Assembly (NCBI RefSeq): GCF_010731535.1
Contig: NZ_AP022581.1
Span: 2,365,952 to 2,429,951, forward strand
Source of the DNA: Mycobacterium lacus
Lineage (GTDB): Bacteria > Actinomycetota > Actinomycetes > Mycobacteriales > Mycobacteriaceae
DNA: 64,000 nt
Direction: 5' to 3'
The notes beneath the pieces are model-generated. The model searched no databases, was not told where the DNA came from, and saw only the letters and a program-made list of their open reading frames with translations. Within the stretch, counting starts at the first letter, position 1. Each line of letters begins with the position of its first letter. The position numbers were made by a program, and so were the translations under genes. Below are positions 41,597 through 50,297 of this stretch, piece after piece.

Positions 41597-43018
41597 ATGA
41601 CGATCATGGCCCCCGAGGCGGTTGGCGAGTCGCTCGACCCCCGCGATCCGCTGTTGCGGCTGTGCAACTTCTTCGACAACGACAGCGTCGAACTGCTGCA
41701 CGAGCGTGACCGCTCCGGCGTGCTTGCCGCGGCCGGCACCGTGAACGGTGTGCGCACCATCGCGTTCTGCACGGACGGCACCGTGATGGGCGGCGCGATG
41801 GGCATCGAGGGCTGCACGCACATCGTCAATGCCTACGACACCGCGATCGAGGAGCAGAGCCCGATCGTGGGCATCTGGCACTCGGGTGGGGCCCGGCTCG
41901 CCGAAGGCGTGCGCGCGCTGCATGCGGTCGGCCTGGTGTTCGAGGCCATGATTCGCGCGTCCGGTTACATCCCGCAGATCTCGGTGGTCGTCGGCTTCGC
42001 CGCCGGCGGCGCCGCCTATGGGCCGGCGCTGACCGACGTCGTCGTGATGGCGCCGGAAAGCCGGGTGTTCGTCACCGGGCCCGACGTGGTGCGCAGCGTC
42101 ACCGGCGAGGACGTCGACATGGCGTCGCTCGGTGGTCCGGAGACCCACCACAAGAAATCCGGGGTGTGCCATATCGTCGCCGACGACGAACTCGACGCCT
42201 ACGAACGCGGCCGCCGGCTGGTCGGATTGTTCTGCCAGCAAGGGCATTTCGACCGCAGCAAGGCCGAGGCCGGTGACACCGATATCCACGCGCTGTTGCC
42301 CGAGTCTTCGCGCCGGGCCTACGACGTGCATCCGATCGTGACCGCGATCCTCGACTCCGACACACCGTTCGACGAGTTCCAGGCCAATTGGGCGCCGTCG
42401 ATGGTGGTCGGTCTGGGCCGGCTGTCCGGCCGCACGGTCGGCGTGTTGGCGAACAACCCGCTGCGTCTGGGCGGTTGCTTGAACTCCGAAAGTGCCGAGA
42501 AGGCAGCGCGTTTCGTGCGCCTTTGCGACGCATTCGGGATACCGCTGGTGGTCGTCGTCGACGTCCCTGGCTATCTGCCCGGTGTGGACCAGGAGTGGGG
42601 CGGCGTGGTGCGCCGCGGCGCCAAGCTGTTGCACGCGTTCGGCGAGTGCACCGTTCCGCGCGTCACGCTGGTCACCCGAAAGACCTATGGCGGGGCCTAC
42701 ATTGCGATGAACTCCCGCTCGTTGAACGCGACCAAGGTGTTCGCCTGGCCGGACGCCGAGGTCGCGGTCATGGGCGCCAAGGCGGCCGTCGGCATCCTGC
42801 ACAAGCGCAAGCTGGCCGCCGCCCCGGATCACGAGCGCGAGGCGCTGCATGACGAGCTGGCCGCCGAGCATGAGCGGATCGCCGGCGGTGTGGACAGCGC
42901 CATCGACATCGGCGTGGTCGACGAAAAGATCGACCCGGCGCACACCCGCAGCAAGCTCACCGAGGCGCTGGCCCAGGCCCCGGCACGCCGCGGCCGCCAC
43001 AAAAACATCCCGCTCTAA
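41597..43018 (+). CDS. accD6: Acyl-CoA carboxylase carboxyltransferase beta subunit AccD6
   Basis: 473 aa. Crotonase-like carboxyltransferase that forms malonyl-CoA with the AccA3 alpha subunit, feeding FabD. Oxyanion-forming Gly pairs are visible in HSGGARLAEGV and GFAAGGAAYGPAL in the N-terminal half, and GYLPGVDQEWGGVVRRGAK in the C-terminal half. The ATG at 41597 has CAGGAGA 6 nt upstream. Last gene of the FAS-II operon, followed 4 bp later by a long hairpin. Confidence 0.95.
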   Translation: MTIMAPEAVGESLDPRDPLLRLCNFFDNDSVELLHERDRSGVLAAAGTVNGVRTIAFCTDGTVMGGAMGIEGCTHIVNAYDTAIEEQSPIVGIWHSGGARLAEGVRALHAVGLVFEAMIRASGYIPQISVVVGFAAGGAAYGPALTDVVVMAPESRVFVTGPDVVRSVTGEDVDMASLGGPETHHKKSGVCHIVADDELDAYERGRRLVGLFCQQGHFDRSKAEAGDTDIHALLPESSRRAYDVHPIVTAILDSDTPFDEFQANWAPSMVVGLGRLSGRTVGVLANNPLRLGGCLNSESAEKAARFVRLCDAFGIPLVVVVDVPGYLPGVDQEWGGVVRRGAKLLHAFGECTVPRVTLVTRKTYGGAYIAMNSRSLNATKVFAWPDAEVAVMGAKAAVGILHKRKLAAAPDHEREALHDELAAEHERIAGGVDSAIDIGVVDEKIDPAHTRSKLTEALAQAPARRGRHKNIPL

Positions 43019-43022
43019 TACC

Positions 43023-43082
43023 GCGAGCAGACGCAGAATCGCACTGCGCGGACCCCGCGCGTGCGATTCTGCGTCTGCTCGC
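43023..43082. terminator. Long hairpin after accD6 (copy 1 of a near-identical pair)
   Basis: Arms of 22 bp at 43023-43044 and 43061-43082 are perfectly complementary. The 16-nt centre can pair further (GCGCGG with CCGCGC). It starts 4 bp after the accD6 stop. It is the same sequence as the hairpin at 44031-44090 except for one base in the loop. A transcription terminator by position; it also acts as a direct repeat around the gene at 43138. Confidence 0.8.
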
Positions 43083-43137
43083 CAGTTATCCCCAGCGGTG
43101 GCTGGCCAATGCGACGCGCTTCTCGCATGCTTTCGCG

Positions 43138-44025
43138 GTGCACCCCGATGTGACAGAGCTCCTGCGGCAGGCCGGCGGATTTGCCACCACCGCGCAATTG
43201 CTGACAGTCATGACCCGTCAACAGCTCGACGTCCAAGTGAAATGTGGCGCCCTCGTTCGCGTCTGGCATGGCGTCTACGCCGCCCAGGAACCAAATCTGT
43301 TGGGCCGCTTGGCAGCGCTCGACATCTTTATGGGCCGACATGCCGTAGCGTGCATGGGCACGGCTGCCACGTTGTACGGATTTGACACCGAGAACACCAC
43401 CGCCGTTCACGTGCTAGATCCTGGCGTACGGATGCGCCCCACGGTGGGTCTGATGGTCCACCAACGCATTGGTGCTCGCCTGCAGCGGATATCAGGGCGT
43501 CTCGCAACCGCACCGGCCTGGACCGCCGTGGAGGTCGCAAGGCAGTTGCACCGTCCGCGAGCACTGGCAACGCTCGACGCCGCACTGCGTTCAATGCGCT
43601 GTACCCACAATGACATTGAAACCGCCGTTGCGGAGCAGCGAGGACGACGAGGCATCGTCGCAGTGCGCGAGCTCTTGCCCTTCGCCGACGGGCGCGCCGA
43701 GTCGGCCATGGAAAGCGAAGCGCGCCTCGTCATGATCGACCACCGCCTGCCTCTGCCAGAGCTCCAGTACCCGATCCATGGCCCCGACGGCGAGCTGTGG
43801 CGCGTCGACTTCGCGTGGCCTGAGGCCTACGTGGCAGCCGAATACGAAAGTATCGACTGGCACGCGGGGCGGGACGAGATGCTGCGTGACAAAACGCGGT
43901 GGGGCAAAATCCAAGAGCTTGGGTGGACGATCATTCCAATAGTCGTCCACGACGTGAGGCGCGAACCCGACCGGCTCGCGAAACGAATCGGGAGCCACCT
44001 GGCCCGCCCACGTATGGCCAGCTGA
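43138..44025 (+). CDS. AbiEi-like winged-helix protein with C-terminal DUF559/PD-(D/E)XK-like domain
   Basis: 295 aa with a GTG start; same place as Rv2248. The N-terminal part (about 1-60; LLRQAGGFATTAQLL...GALVRVWHGVYA) resembles the AbiEi-type antitoxin winged helix. The C-terminal part shows a nuclease-like order of acidic residues: Glu192/Glu194, Gln210, Asp224 (RVDFAWPE), Glu235 and Glu237 (AAEYES), with Lys252 after. No AbiEii partner is adjacent. Flanked on both sides by near-identical hairpins. Probably an orphan regulator or DNA-acting protein of the type common in actinobacteria; function unproven. Confidence 0.75.
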   Translation: MHPDVTELLRQAGGFATTAQLLTVMTRQQLDVQVKCGALVRVWHGVYAAQEPNLLGRLAALDIFMGRHAVACMGTAATLYGFDTENTTAVHVLDPGVRMRPTVGLMVHQRIGARLQRISGRLATAPAWTAVEVARQLHRPRALATLDAALRSMRCTHNDIETAVAEQRGRRGIVAVRELLPFADGRAESAMESEARLVMIDHRLPLPELQYPIHGPDGELWRVDFAWPEAYVAAEYESIDWHAGRDEMLRDKTRWGKIQELGWTIIPIVVHDVRREPDRLAKRIGSHLARPRMAS

Positions 44026-44027
44026 CC

Positions 44028-44093
44028 TTGGCGAGCAGACGCAGAATCGCACTGCGCGGACCTCGCGCGTGCGATTCTGCGTCTGCTCGCCAA
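44028..44093. terminator. Long hairpin between the AbiEi-like gene and glpD (copy 2)
   Basis: Arms of 25 bp at 44028-44052 and 44069-44093. Two bases after the stop of the upstream gene and three bases before the stop of convergent glpD, so it can serve both. It repeats the hairpin at 43023 with a single loop difference. Confidence 0.82.
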
Positions 44094-44096
44094 GAA

Positions 44097-45635
44097 CTAC
44101 CCCACTCCGGCAAGGAACTCCTCCGCCACACCGACAACCCGCTCCCGGTCGCGCGGCACAAGACCGATCCGGGTCCGCCGATCTAGGATGTCGCCGACAT
44201 CCAGCGCGCCCTCGTGGGTCACTGCGAATTCGAACTCCGCGCGAGTCACGTCGATGCCGTCGGCGACCGGTTCGGTGGGCCGCGCACACGTGGCGGCGAC
44301 GACGACGTTGGCCGCCTCGGCGCCAAAGCGCGCGACCAGCGACGCCGGCACACCGCCCGCGGTTCCCGCGACCGGGCCGGGGTTCGCCGGTGCGCCGATC
44401 AGCGGCAGGTTACGAGTCCGGCATTCGGCGGCCCCCAGGTGTCGCAGGCGGATGGCGCGATTCAGCACATCCTCAGCCATGTAGCGGTATTCGGTCAGTT
44501 TGCCGCCGACCACGCTGATCACGCCAGACGGCGACTCGAAGACGGCGTGGTCGCGCGAGACATCGGCGGTGCGGCCTTCGCCGGTGTCGATAAGCGGCCG
44601 CAGGCCGGCGTAAGCACCGATGACATCCGTGGCCGTCACCGTCGTCCCCAGCGCGGTGTTCACCGTGTCCAGCAGGAACGTGATTTCCTCCGAAGTCGGT
44701 TGTGGCACATCGGGTATCGGGCCGGGGGCGTCTTCGTCGGTCAGCCCAAGGTAGACCCGGCCCAGCTGCTCGGGCATGGCGAACACGAAGCGGTTTAGCT
44801 CACCGGGAATCGGAATGGTCAGCGCCGCAGTCGGATTGCCGAACACGCTGGCGTCGAAGACGAGGTGGGTTCCGCGGCTGGGCCGCAACTTCAACGCGGG
44901 GTCAATCTCGCCGCCCCAGACCCCCGCCGCGTTGATGACGGCCCGCGCCGACACGTCGAACGACTGTCGCGTGCGCCGGTCGGTCAGCCGCACCGAGGTG
45001 CCGGTGGCCTCGGACGCCGCCACGTAGGTAAGGACCCGGGCGCCGTGCTGCGCCGCGGTGCGCGCGACCGCGGTGACTAGCCGGGCGTCATCGATCAACT
45101 GCCCGTCGTAGGCCAGCAATCCACCCCGAAGCCCGCCCCGTCGCACGGTAGGAGCCATCTCCACGACGCGCCGCGGCGGAACTCGGCGCGACCTGGGCAG
45201 CGTCGACGATGGCGTTCCGGCCAGCATGCGTAACGCGTCGCCCGCCAGAAATCCGGCGCGCACTAACGCGTGCTTTGCGCGACCCATCGACGGCAACAGC
45301 GGAACCAGCTGCGGCATCGCATGAACCAGGTGCGGGGCGTTGCGCGTCATCAGGATTCCGCGTTCGACGGCGCTGCGCCGGGCGATCCCCACGTTGCCGG
45401 TCGCAAGGTAGCGCAGGCCACCATGCACCAGCTTGGAACTCCACCGGCTGGTGCCGAACGCCAGATCGTGCTTTTCCACCAGGGCCACCCGCAGGCCTCG
45501 GGACGCGGCGTCCAAGGCGATGCCGACGCCGGTGATTCCGCCGCCGATGACGATGACGTCGAGCGGCTCCCCGTCCGCGAGTGCGGCAAGGTCCGCGTCG
45601 CGGCGCGCCGCGTTGAGCGCGGTCGAGTTGGTCAT
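44097..45635 (-). CDS. glpD1: FAD-dependent glycerol-3-phosphate dehydrogenase GlpD
   Basis: 512 aa. Oxidises glycerol-3-phosphate to dihydroxyacetone phosphate and feeds electrons to the quinone pool. The N-terminal Rossmann motif VIGGGITGVGIALDAASRG (about residues 28-46), then SSKLVHGGLRYL, RPSRGTHLVFD and VVGGKLTEYRYMAED are signature blocks. ATG at 45635 overlaps the TetR stop by one base, so both are co-translated. Counterpart of Rv2249c. Confidence 0.93.
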   Translation of the reverse strand: MTNSTALNAARRDADLAALADGEPLDVIVIGGGITGVGIALDAASRGLRVALVEKHDLAFGTSRWSSKLVHGGLRYLATGNVGIARRSAVERGILMTRNAPHLVHAMPQLVPLLPSMGRAKHALVRAGFLAGDALRMLAGTPSSTLPRSRRVPPRRVVEMAPTVRRGGLRGGLLAYDGQLIDDARLVTAVARTAAQHGARVLTYVAASEATGTSVRLTDRRTRQSFDVSARAVINAAGVWGGEIDPALKLRPSRGTHLVFDASVFGNPTAALTIPIPGELNRFVFAMPEQLGRVYLGLTDEDAPGPIPDVPQPTSEEITFLLDTVNTALGTTVTATDVIGAYAGLRPLIDTGEGRTADVSRDHAVFESPSGVISVVGGKLTEYRYMAEDVLNRAIRLRHLGAAECRTRNLPLIGAPANPGPVAGTAGGVPASLVARFGAEAANVVVAATCARPTEPVADGIDVTRAEFEFAVTHEGALDVGDILDRRTRIGLVPRDRERVVGVAEEFLAGVG

Positions 45636-46204
45636 CAGGACAGGTATCCGTTCAGTGAGTAGGTGAGTTCGGCGGCCAGCGCTTCGGCATCGAGGATCGG
45701 TGCGACGATGTCGGCGGACTGAATGGTCGACTGGGCGATCAGCAGCACCATGGTCGCGAGTCGACGGGGGTCGCCGGCGCGAACGCTGCCCGTTCGTTGT
45801 GCCACGCGCAGGCGTGCCGCCAGCCCCGCTATCAGGAACTGCTGGCTGGCACCGAGGCGTTCGGTGATGTAAACCCTGGCCAGCTCCGAATGCATCACCG
45901 ACATGATCAATTCGTCGCGGCGCAGTCGGTCGGCCACCGCCACGACTTGCTTGACCAACGCTTCCCGGTCGTCCCCGTCGACCGGCACCTCACGCATCAC
46001 GTCGGTGATGTGGTTGGTCAGCAGCGCCGACATGATTGACCGCGTATCCGGCCAGCGGCGGTATACCGTCGGGCGGCTTACGCCCGCGCGCCGTGCTATC
46101 TCGGCGAGGGTCACCCGGTCCACGCCGAAATCGACCACACAGCTCGCGGCCGCCTGAAGTATGCGGTCCCGGGTATCCGCAGTGGCATTACTCATTGACA
46201 GCAT
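45635..46204 (-). CDS. TetR-family regulator in operon with glpD
   Basis: 189 aa, the length of Rv2250c. DNA-binding helices are clear: RDRILQAAASCVVDFGVDRVTLAEIARRAGVSRPTVYRRWPD. The ATG at 46204 (MLSMSNATAD) lies only 17 bp from the ATG of the divergent FAD-oxidase gene, so it probably controls both directions. Ligand unknown; glycerolipid metabolites are plausible from context. Confidence 0.9.
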   Translation of the reverse strand: MLSMSNATADTRDRILQAAASCVVDFGVDRVTLAEIARRAGVSRPTVYRRWPDTRSIMSALLTNHITDVMREVPVDGDDREALVKQVVAVADRLRRDELIMSVMHSELARVYITERLGASQQFLIAGLAARLRVAQRTGSVRAGDPRRLATMVLLIAQSTIQSADIVAPILDAEALAAELTYSLNGYLS

Positions 46205-46224
46205 GTGTAATACTGTAACGCATG
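46202..46224. promoter_or_regulatory. Imperfect palindrome over the two divergent starts, candidate TetR operator
   Basis: A 23-bp segment centred on 46213 matches its reverse complement at 8 of 11 positions per arm; it includes both start codons, which account for part of the symmetry. Its position between the TetR gene and the divergent oxidase gene suggests an operator. Weak evidence. Confidence 0.3.
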
Positions 46225-47841
46225 ACGCATCTTGACGAACTCCTTCCGCCGATGAAATGGAACGCGTGGGGGGATCCCGCCGCGGCCAAGCCACTGTCCG
46301 AGGGCGTCCGGGCTTTGCTGAAGCAGGTTGTAGGCCTGGAAGACTCGACCGAGACCGAACTCGAACCCGACCAGGTGCGGCTGCGCCCGTGCGCCTTGTC
46401 CCAGGCGGATCAACACGCGCTGGCCAAGATCGTGGGCGCCGAGTTCTGCCGCACCGCCGACCGCGACCGGCTGCTGCACGCCGGCGGCAAGTCGACCCCC
46501 GACATGCTGCGGCGCAAGGATCGCGGAGTCCAGGATGCGCCCGACGCGGTGTTGCTGCCCGGCGGCCCCGGCGGCGAGGACGCCGTGGCCGCGATCCTGC
46601 GCTACTGCTCCGATCACGGCATCGCCATCGTCCCGTTCGGCGGCGGCACCAACGTCACCGGTGGGCTCGATCCCACCCGCGGTCGGTTCGGCGCCGTCGT
46701 GTCGCTGGATTTGCGGCGCTTCAATCAACTCCATTTCCTCGACGAGGTATCCGGCATCGCCGAGTTGGGGGCCGGCGTCACCGGCCCGGAGGCCGAACGG
46801 CTGCTCGGCGAGCACGGCTTCTCGCTCGGCCACTTCCCGCAGAGCTTCGAGTACGCCACCATCGGCGGGTTTGCCGCGACTCGGTCGTCGGGCCAGGACT
46901 CGGCGGGCTACGGCCGCTTCAACGACATGATTCTCGGGCTCCGGATGATCACTCCGGTCGGCGTGCTGGATCTGGGCCGGGTGGCCGCGTCGGCCGCGGG
47001 CCCGGACCTGCGCCAGCTGGCCATCGGCTCGGAAGGAGCCTTCGGAGTCATCACGAGAGTGCGGCTGCGGGTGCACCGGGTGCCCGAGACGACCCGGTAT
47101 GAGGCGTGGTCGTTCCCCGACTTTGCCACCGGGGTCACGGCCCTGCGCGCCGTCACCCAAACCGGCACGGGACCCACCGTCATACGGCTTTCCGATGAGG
47201 CCGAGACCGGAGTCAACCTCGCCACCACCGAGGCGATCGGGGAAAGCCAGATCACCGGCGGCTGCCTGGGGATCACCTTGTTCGAGGGCACCAGGGAGCA
47301 CGCCGAGAGCCGCCACGCCGAGACGCGGGCGCTGTTAGCCGCCCACGGCGGCAAGTCACTTGGCGAAGGGCCGGCGCAGGCCTGGGAGCGGGGCCGGTTC
47401 GCCGCGCCGTACCTGCGTGACTCCCTGCTGGCCGCGGGTGCCCTCTGCGAGACGCTGGAGACCGCCACCGACTGGTCCAACGTTCCCGCACTCAAGGCCG
47501 CCGTCACCGAGGCGCTCACCGCCTCGCTGGCCGAATCGGGCACACCGGCGCTGGTGATGTGCCACGTCTCGCACGTCTATCCCTCCGGCGCGTCGCTGTA
47601 CTTCACTGTGGTCGCCGGGCAGCGCGGCAATCCGATCGATCAGTGGTTTGCCGCCAAGAAGGCCGCGTCGGACGCGATCATGGCCACCGGCGGCACCATC
47701 ACCCACCACCACGCGGTCGGCGCTGACCACCGGCCCTGGATGCGCGACGAGGTGGGCGATCTGGGCGTGCAGCTGTTGCGTGCGGTCAAGGCGACGCTGG
47801 ATCCCGCCGGAATCCTCAATCCCGGCAAGCTGATTCCGTGA
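46222..47841 (+). CDS. FAD-linked oxidase, alkylglycerone-phosphate-synthase-like
   Basis: 539 aa; counterpart of Rv2251. The FAD-binding PCMH domain has VPFGGGTNVTGGLDP (about residues 137-151) and ATIGGFAATRSSGQDSAGYGRFND. The C-terminal FAD-oxidase domain ends HHHAVGADHRPWM...PAGILNPGKLIP, with the His cluster typical of alkyldihydroxyacetone-phosphate synthases. Whether it makes ether lipids is not known. The stop overlaps the start of the lipid kinase gene, so the pair is coupled, suggesting a glycerolipid pathway with glpD nearby. Confidence 0.88.
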   Translation: MTHLDELLPPMKWNAWGDPAAAKPLSEGVRALLKQVVGLEDSTETELEPDQVRLRPCALSQADQHALAKIVGAEFCRTADRDRLLHAGGKSTPDMLRRKDRGVQDAPDAVLLPGGPGGEDAVAAILRYCSDHGIAIVPFGGGTNVTGGLDPTRGRFGAVVSLDLRRFNQLHFLDEVSGIAELGAGVTGPEAERLLGEHGFSLGHFPQSFEYATIGGFAATRSSGQDSAGYGRFNDMILGLRMITPVGVLDLGRVAASAAGPDLRQLAIGSEGAFGVITRVRLRVHRVPETTRYEAWSFPDFATGVTALRAVTQTGTGPTVIRLSDEAETGVNLATTEAIGESQITGGCLGITLFEGTREHAESRHAETRALLAAHGGKSLGEGPAQAWERGRFAAPYLRDSLLAAGALCETLETATDWSNVPALKAAVTEALTASLAESGTPALVMCHVSHVYPSGASLYFTVVAGQRGNPIDQWFAAKKAASDAIMATGGTITHHHAVGADHRPWMRDEVGDLGVQLLRAVKATLDPAGILNPGKLIP

Positions 47842-48788
47842 TGCCGCACGACCCCCTGGACTTCACGGCCGGGCAACTACGCCGGCGCGACATCGGCAAG
47901 GTGACCGCGCTGACCAATCCCGTCTCGGGGCACGGCGCCGCGGTCCGGGCCGCACACCTCGCGATCGCCCGGCTGCACCGTCGAGGCGTAGAGGTCGTCG
48001 AAATCATCGGCGACGACGCCGAAGACGCGCGCCATCTCGTCGCCGCGGCACTCGAGAAGGGCACCGACGCAGTCGTGGTCACCGGCGGCGACGGCGTGAT
48101 CTCCAACGCGCTGCAAGTGCTGGCGGGCACCGACGTACCGCTGGGCATCATCCCGGCGGGAACCGGGAACGATCATGCTCGCGAATTCGGTATTCCCACA
48201 AAGGATCCCGAGGCTGCTGCGGACATCGTCATCGATGGCTGGACGGAAACCATTGACCTGGGCCGGATCCGCGATGACAAGGGTGTCAACAAGTGGTTCG
48301 GCACGGTGGCGGCAACCGGATTCGATTCCCTGGTGACCGATCGGGCCAATCGGATGCGCTGGCCGCACGGGCGGTCGCGCTACTACCTCGCGATGCTCGC
48401 GGAGCTGTCGCAGCTACGGCTATTGCCGTTTCGGTTGGTCCTCGACGAAACCCGGGAGATCGACGCCGATCTCACGCTGGTGGCCTTCGGCAATACCCGC
48501 AGCTATGGAGGCGGGCTGCTGATCTGTCCGAACGCCAATCACGCCGATGGCCTGCTCGACATCACCATGGCGCAATCGGATTCCCGGACCAAGCTGGTCC
48601 GCTTGTTCCCTACCATTTTCCAAGGCGCCCATGTCGAGCTTGACGAGGTGAGCACGGCGCGCGCCACATCAATCCACGTCGAGTGCCCCGGCATCAACGT
48701 CTACGCCGACGGCGACTTCGCGTGCCCACTGCCCGCCGAGATCTCCGCGGTCCCAGCGGCGCTGCAGATTTTGCGTCCCCAACGTTGA
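47841..48788 (+). CDS. Diacylglycerol kinase-like lipid kinase
   Basis: 315 aa; counterpart of Rv2252, reported to phosphorylate diacylglycerol in phosphatidylinositol mannoside synthesis. The nucleotide loop reads TGGDGVISNALQVLAG (a Val where GGDGT is usual), then PLGIIPAGTGNDHAREF. The ATG at 47841 sits on the last base of the upstream stop (GTGATG). ADGD near the C-terminus (VYADGDFACPLP) is typical of the DgkB/YegS fold. Confidence 0.9.
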   Translation: MPHDPLDFTAGQLRRRDIGKVTALTNPVSGHGAAVRAAHLAIARLHRRGVEVVEIIGDDAEDARHLVAAALEKGTDAVVVTGGDGVISNALQVLAGTDVPLGIIPAGTGNDHAREFGIPTKDPEAAADIVIDGWTETIDLGRIRDDKGVNKWFGTVAATGFDSLVTDRANRMRWPHGRSRYYLAMLAELSQLRLLPFRLVLDETREIDADLTLVAFGNTRSYGGGLLICPNANHADGLLDITMAQSDSRTKLVRLFPTIFQGAHVELDEVSTARATSIHVECPGINVYADGDFACPLPAEISAVPAALQILRPQR

Positions 48789-48836
48789 TGTCCGGTTTTC
48801 GCGGGGCCGCGCTTGCCGCCTTGGCGGCTGCATCCC

Positions 48837-50297
48837 TCAGGGCCCCACGTTGTCGGCCACGTAGTGGAACGCGACCATCGGGGGGCTGTGATCCGACAGC
48901 GGCTCCCCCTTGGAATTGAAGAACTTCGGCGCCTCGTTGGAGTAGTCGGTCGCCTGCAACGTCACTCCCTGGCCGCTGCGATAAAAGATCTTGTCGAGCA
49001 GCTCGCACTGGTTGCCCACCATGCACGTGGGCGCATTGAGCGGTGTGACGCCGCCGTACTCCAACTGCACCCAGGCGTCGGTGAGTCCGGTGGCATTGGC
49101 AAAATCGGTGACGATGCCCCCGGGTTCCGAGTACCGGGCGTTGAAGTCACCCGTGACGATGACCGCGCGGCCGGCGGAGTTCTGCAGGATGTAGTTGGCG
49201 ATCTGCCCAAGGTTGGACTTGGTGAACACCCCACCGCCGGTGTTCGTGTGCAAGTTGTAGAGGTCGATCGTTTCACCCCCCGGAAGCTGCAGCTGGCTGT
49301 AGCTGAAGCCTTTCGGGGTGAGGCAGTTGTCGGCGCTGCACTCCCACCAGGTCTGCCGGTCGAGCCTCTTCACCTTGAACTCCGAGAGGGTGTTGAGCCC
49401 GTCGGAGAAGGGCACACCGATGGGCCACAGCAAGGTGGGCGGCTCGGGCGGTGTTTGGCTCGGCATCTTGGATTTCTTGATGAGGAAATCGTGGTAGGCG
49501 AAGTCCTCCTGGACGTTGGCGACGTAGTAATTGTTGAGCCGCTGCCCGATCTGCTTGGTGTACAAGAAGCGCGGGAGAATCGCGCTGGACAGTGGGAAGG
49601 GCAACCCGGCGATGTTGTACGTCAACATGCTGAAGTCACCGCTGATCGTCGTGGTCGGCGTCGCACCGACGAAGACGGTGACGGTGGCGACATCGTCGTG
49701 CCCATGAAACGGCCCCAAGTATCCCGCCAAGCCGTGCACGTGGAGGCTGGTGTCATCGCTGACGGCGACGGTGAAGGTGTCGCTGCCGACGAAGGCCGGA
49801 TCGGCCGTATAGGTGAAGCTGGCGGTCCGTTGGTCGATCGACACCACGCCGTGCTGGGGTCCACCGGGTGTGCCGCGCTGGCGCACCGCGAAGGTCATCC
49901 TGTTGCCGTCCGGGTCAAAGGCGTTGAACGGAACCGGGCCGACGGTGCCGCCCTGGGGGACGCTGACCTGTTGCGGGGTCGCGACGGGGGTGCGGTTTTC
50001 GATGATGGGCACCAGCCCGTTGCGCACCGACGCCAGAAAGTCGATCACGGCATTGAGCAAGTCGTCTGGGATGCTGCCGGGGTCGACCGGCTGCGCGCTG
50101 GCCCCCGGCAGGCCCGCGGCGGGCATCGCCGCCGGCGCGGTGTCAGGCCCACCCGGCGACGGGGACACGTCCGCCCACGGATCGCCGGTCGAGGAGCCCG
50201 GATCCGTCGGTGCGCCATAGCCGATCGCGTGCGTTGTCGCCATCACCATGACAACCGCTAGCGCCCCAACCTGGCTGATACGCCTGGCGTAACCCAT
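48837..50297 (-). CDS. spmT: Secreted sphingomyelinase/nuclease of the SpmT type
   Basis: 486 aa. Close to M. tuberculosis Rv0888 throughout. An N-terminal signal peptide (MGYARRISQVGALAVVMVMATTHA) is followed by a Pro-rich linker and a cadherin/VCBS-like beta domain (about 105-210, PQGGTVGPVPFNAFDPDG...GSDTFTVAVSDD). The rest is an endonuclease/exonuclease/phosphatase domain: NVQEDFAYH, NLHTNTGG, VTGDFNARYS and LSDHSPPMVAFH carry the metal and catalytic residues. Rv0888 releases choline phosphate from sphingomyelin and degrades nucleic acids. It lies at a different genomic place from M. tuberculosis, in the slot of Rv2253-Rv2255c. Confidence 0.9.
   Translation of the reverse strand: MGYARRISQVGALAVVMVMATTHAIGYGAPTDPGSSTGDPWADVSPSPGGPDTAPAAMPAAGLPGASAQPVDPGSIPDDLLNAVIDFLASVRNGLVPIIENRTPVATPQQVSVPQGGTVGPVPFNAFDPDGNRMTFAVRQRGTPGGPQHGVVSIDQRTASFTYTADPAFVGSDTFTVAVSDDTSLHVHGLAGYLGPFHGHDDVATVTVFVGATPTTTISGDFSMLTYNIAGLPFPLSSAILPRFLYTKQIGQRLNNYYVANVQEDFAYHDFLIKKSKMPSQTPPEPPTLLWPIGVPFSDGLNTLSEFKVKRLDRQTWWECSADNCLTPKGFSYSQLQLPGGETIDLYNLHTNTGGGVFTKSNLGQIANYILQNSAGRAVIVTGDFNARYSEPGGIVTDFANATGLTDAWVQLEYGGVTPLNAPTCMVGNQCELLDKIFYRSGQGVTLQATDYSNEAPKFFNSKGEPLSDHSPPMVAFHYVADNVGP

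Noticed and set aside
41504..43000. 498-codon open frame on the - strand
   Set aside because: Antisense to accD6, which is intact with all motifs.
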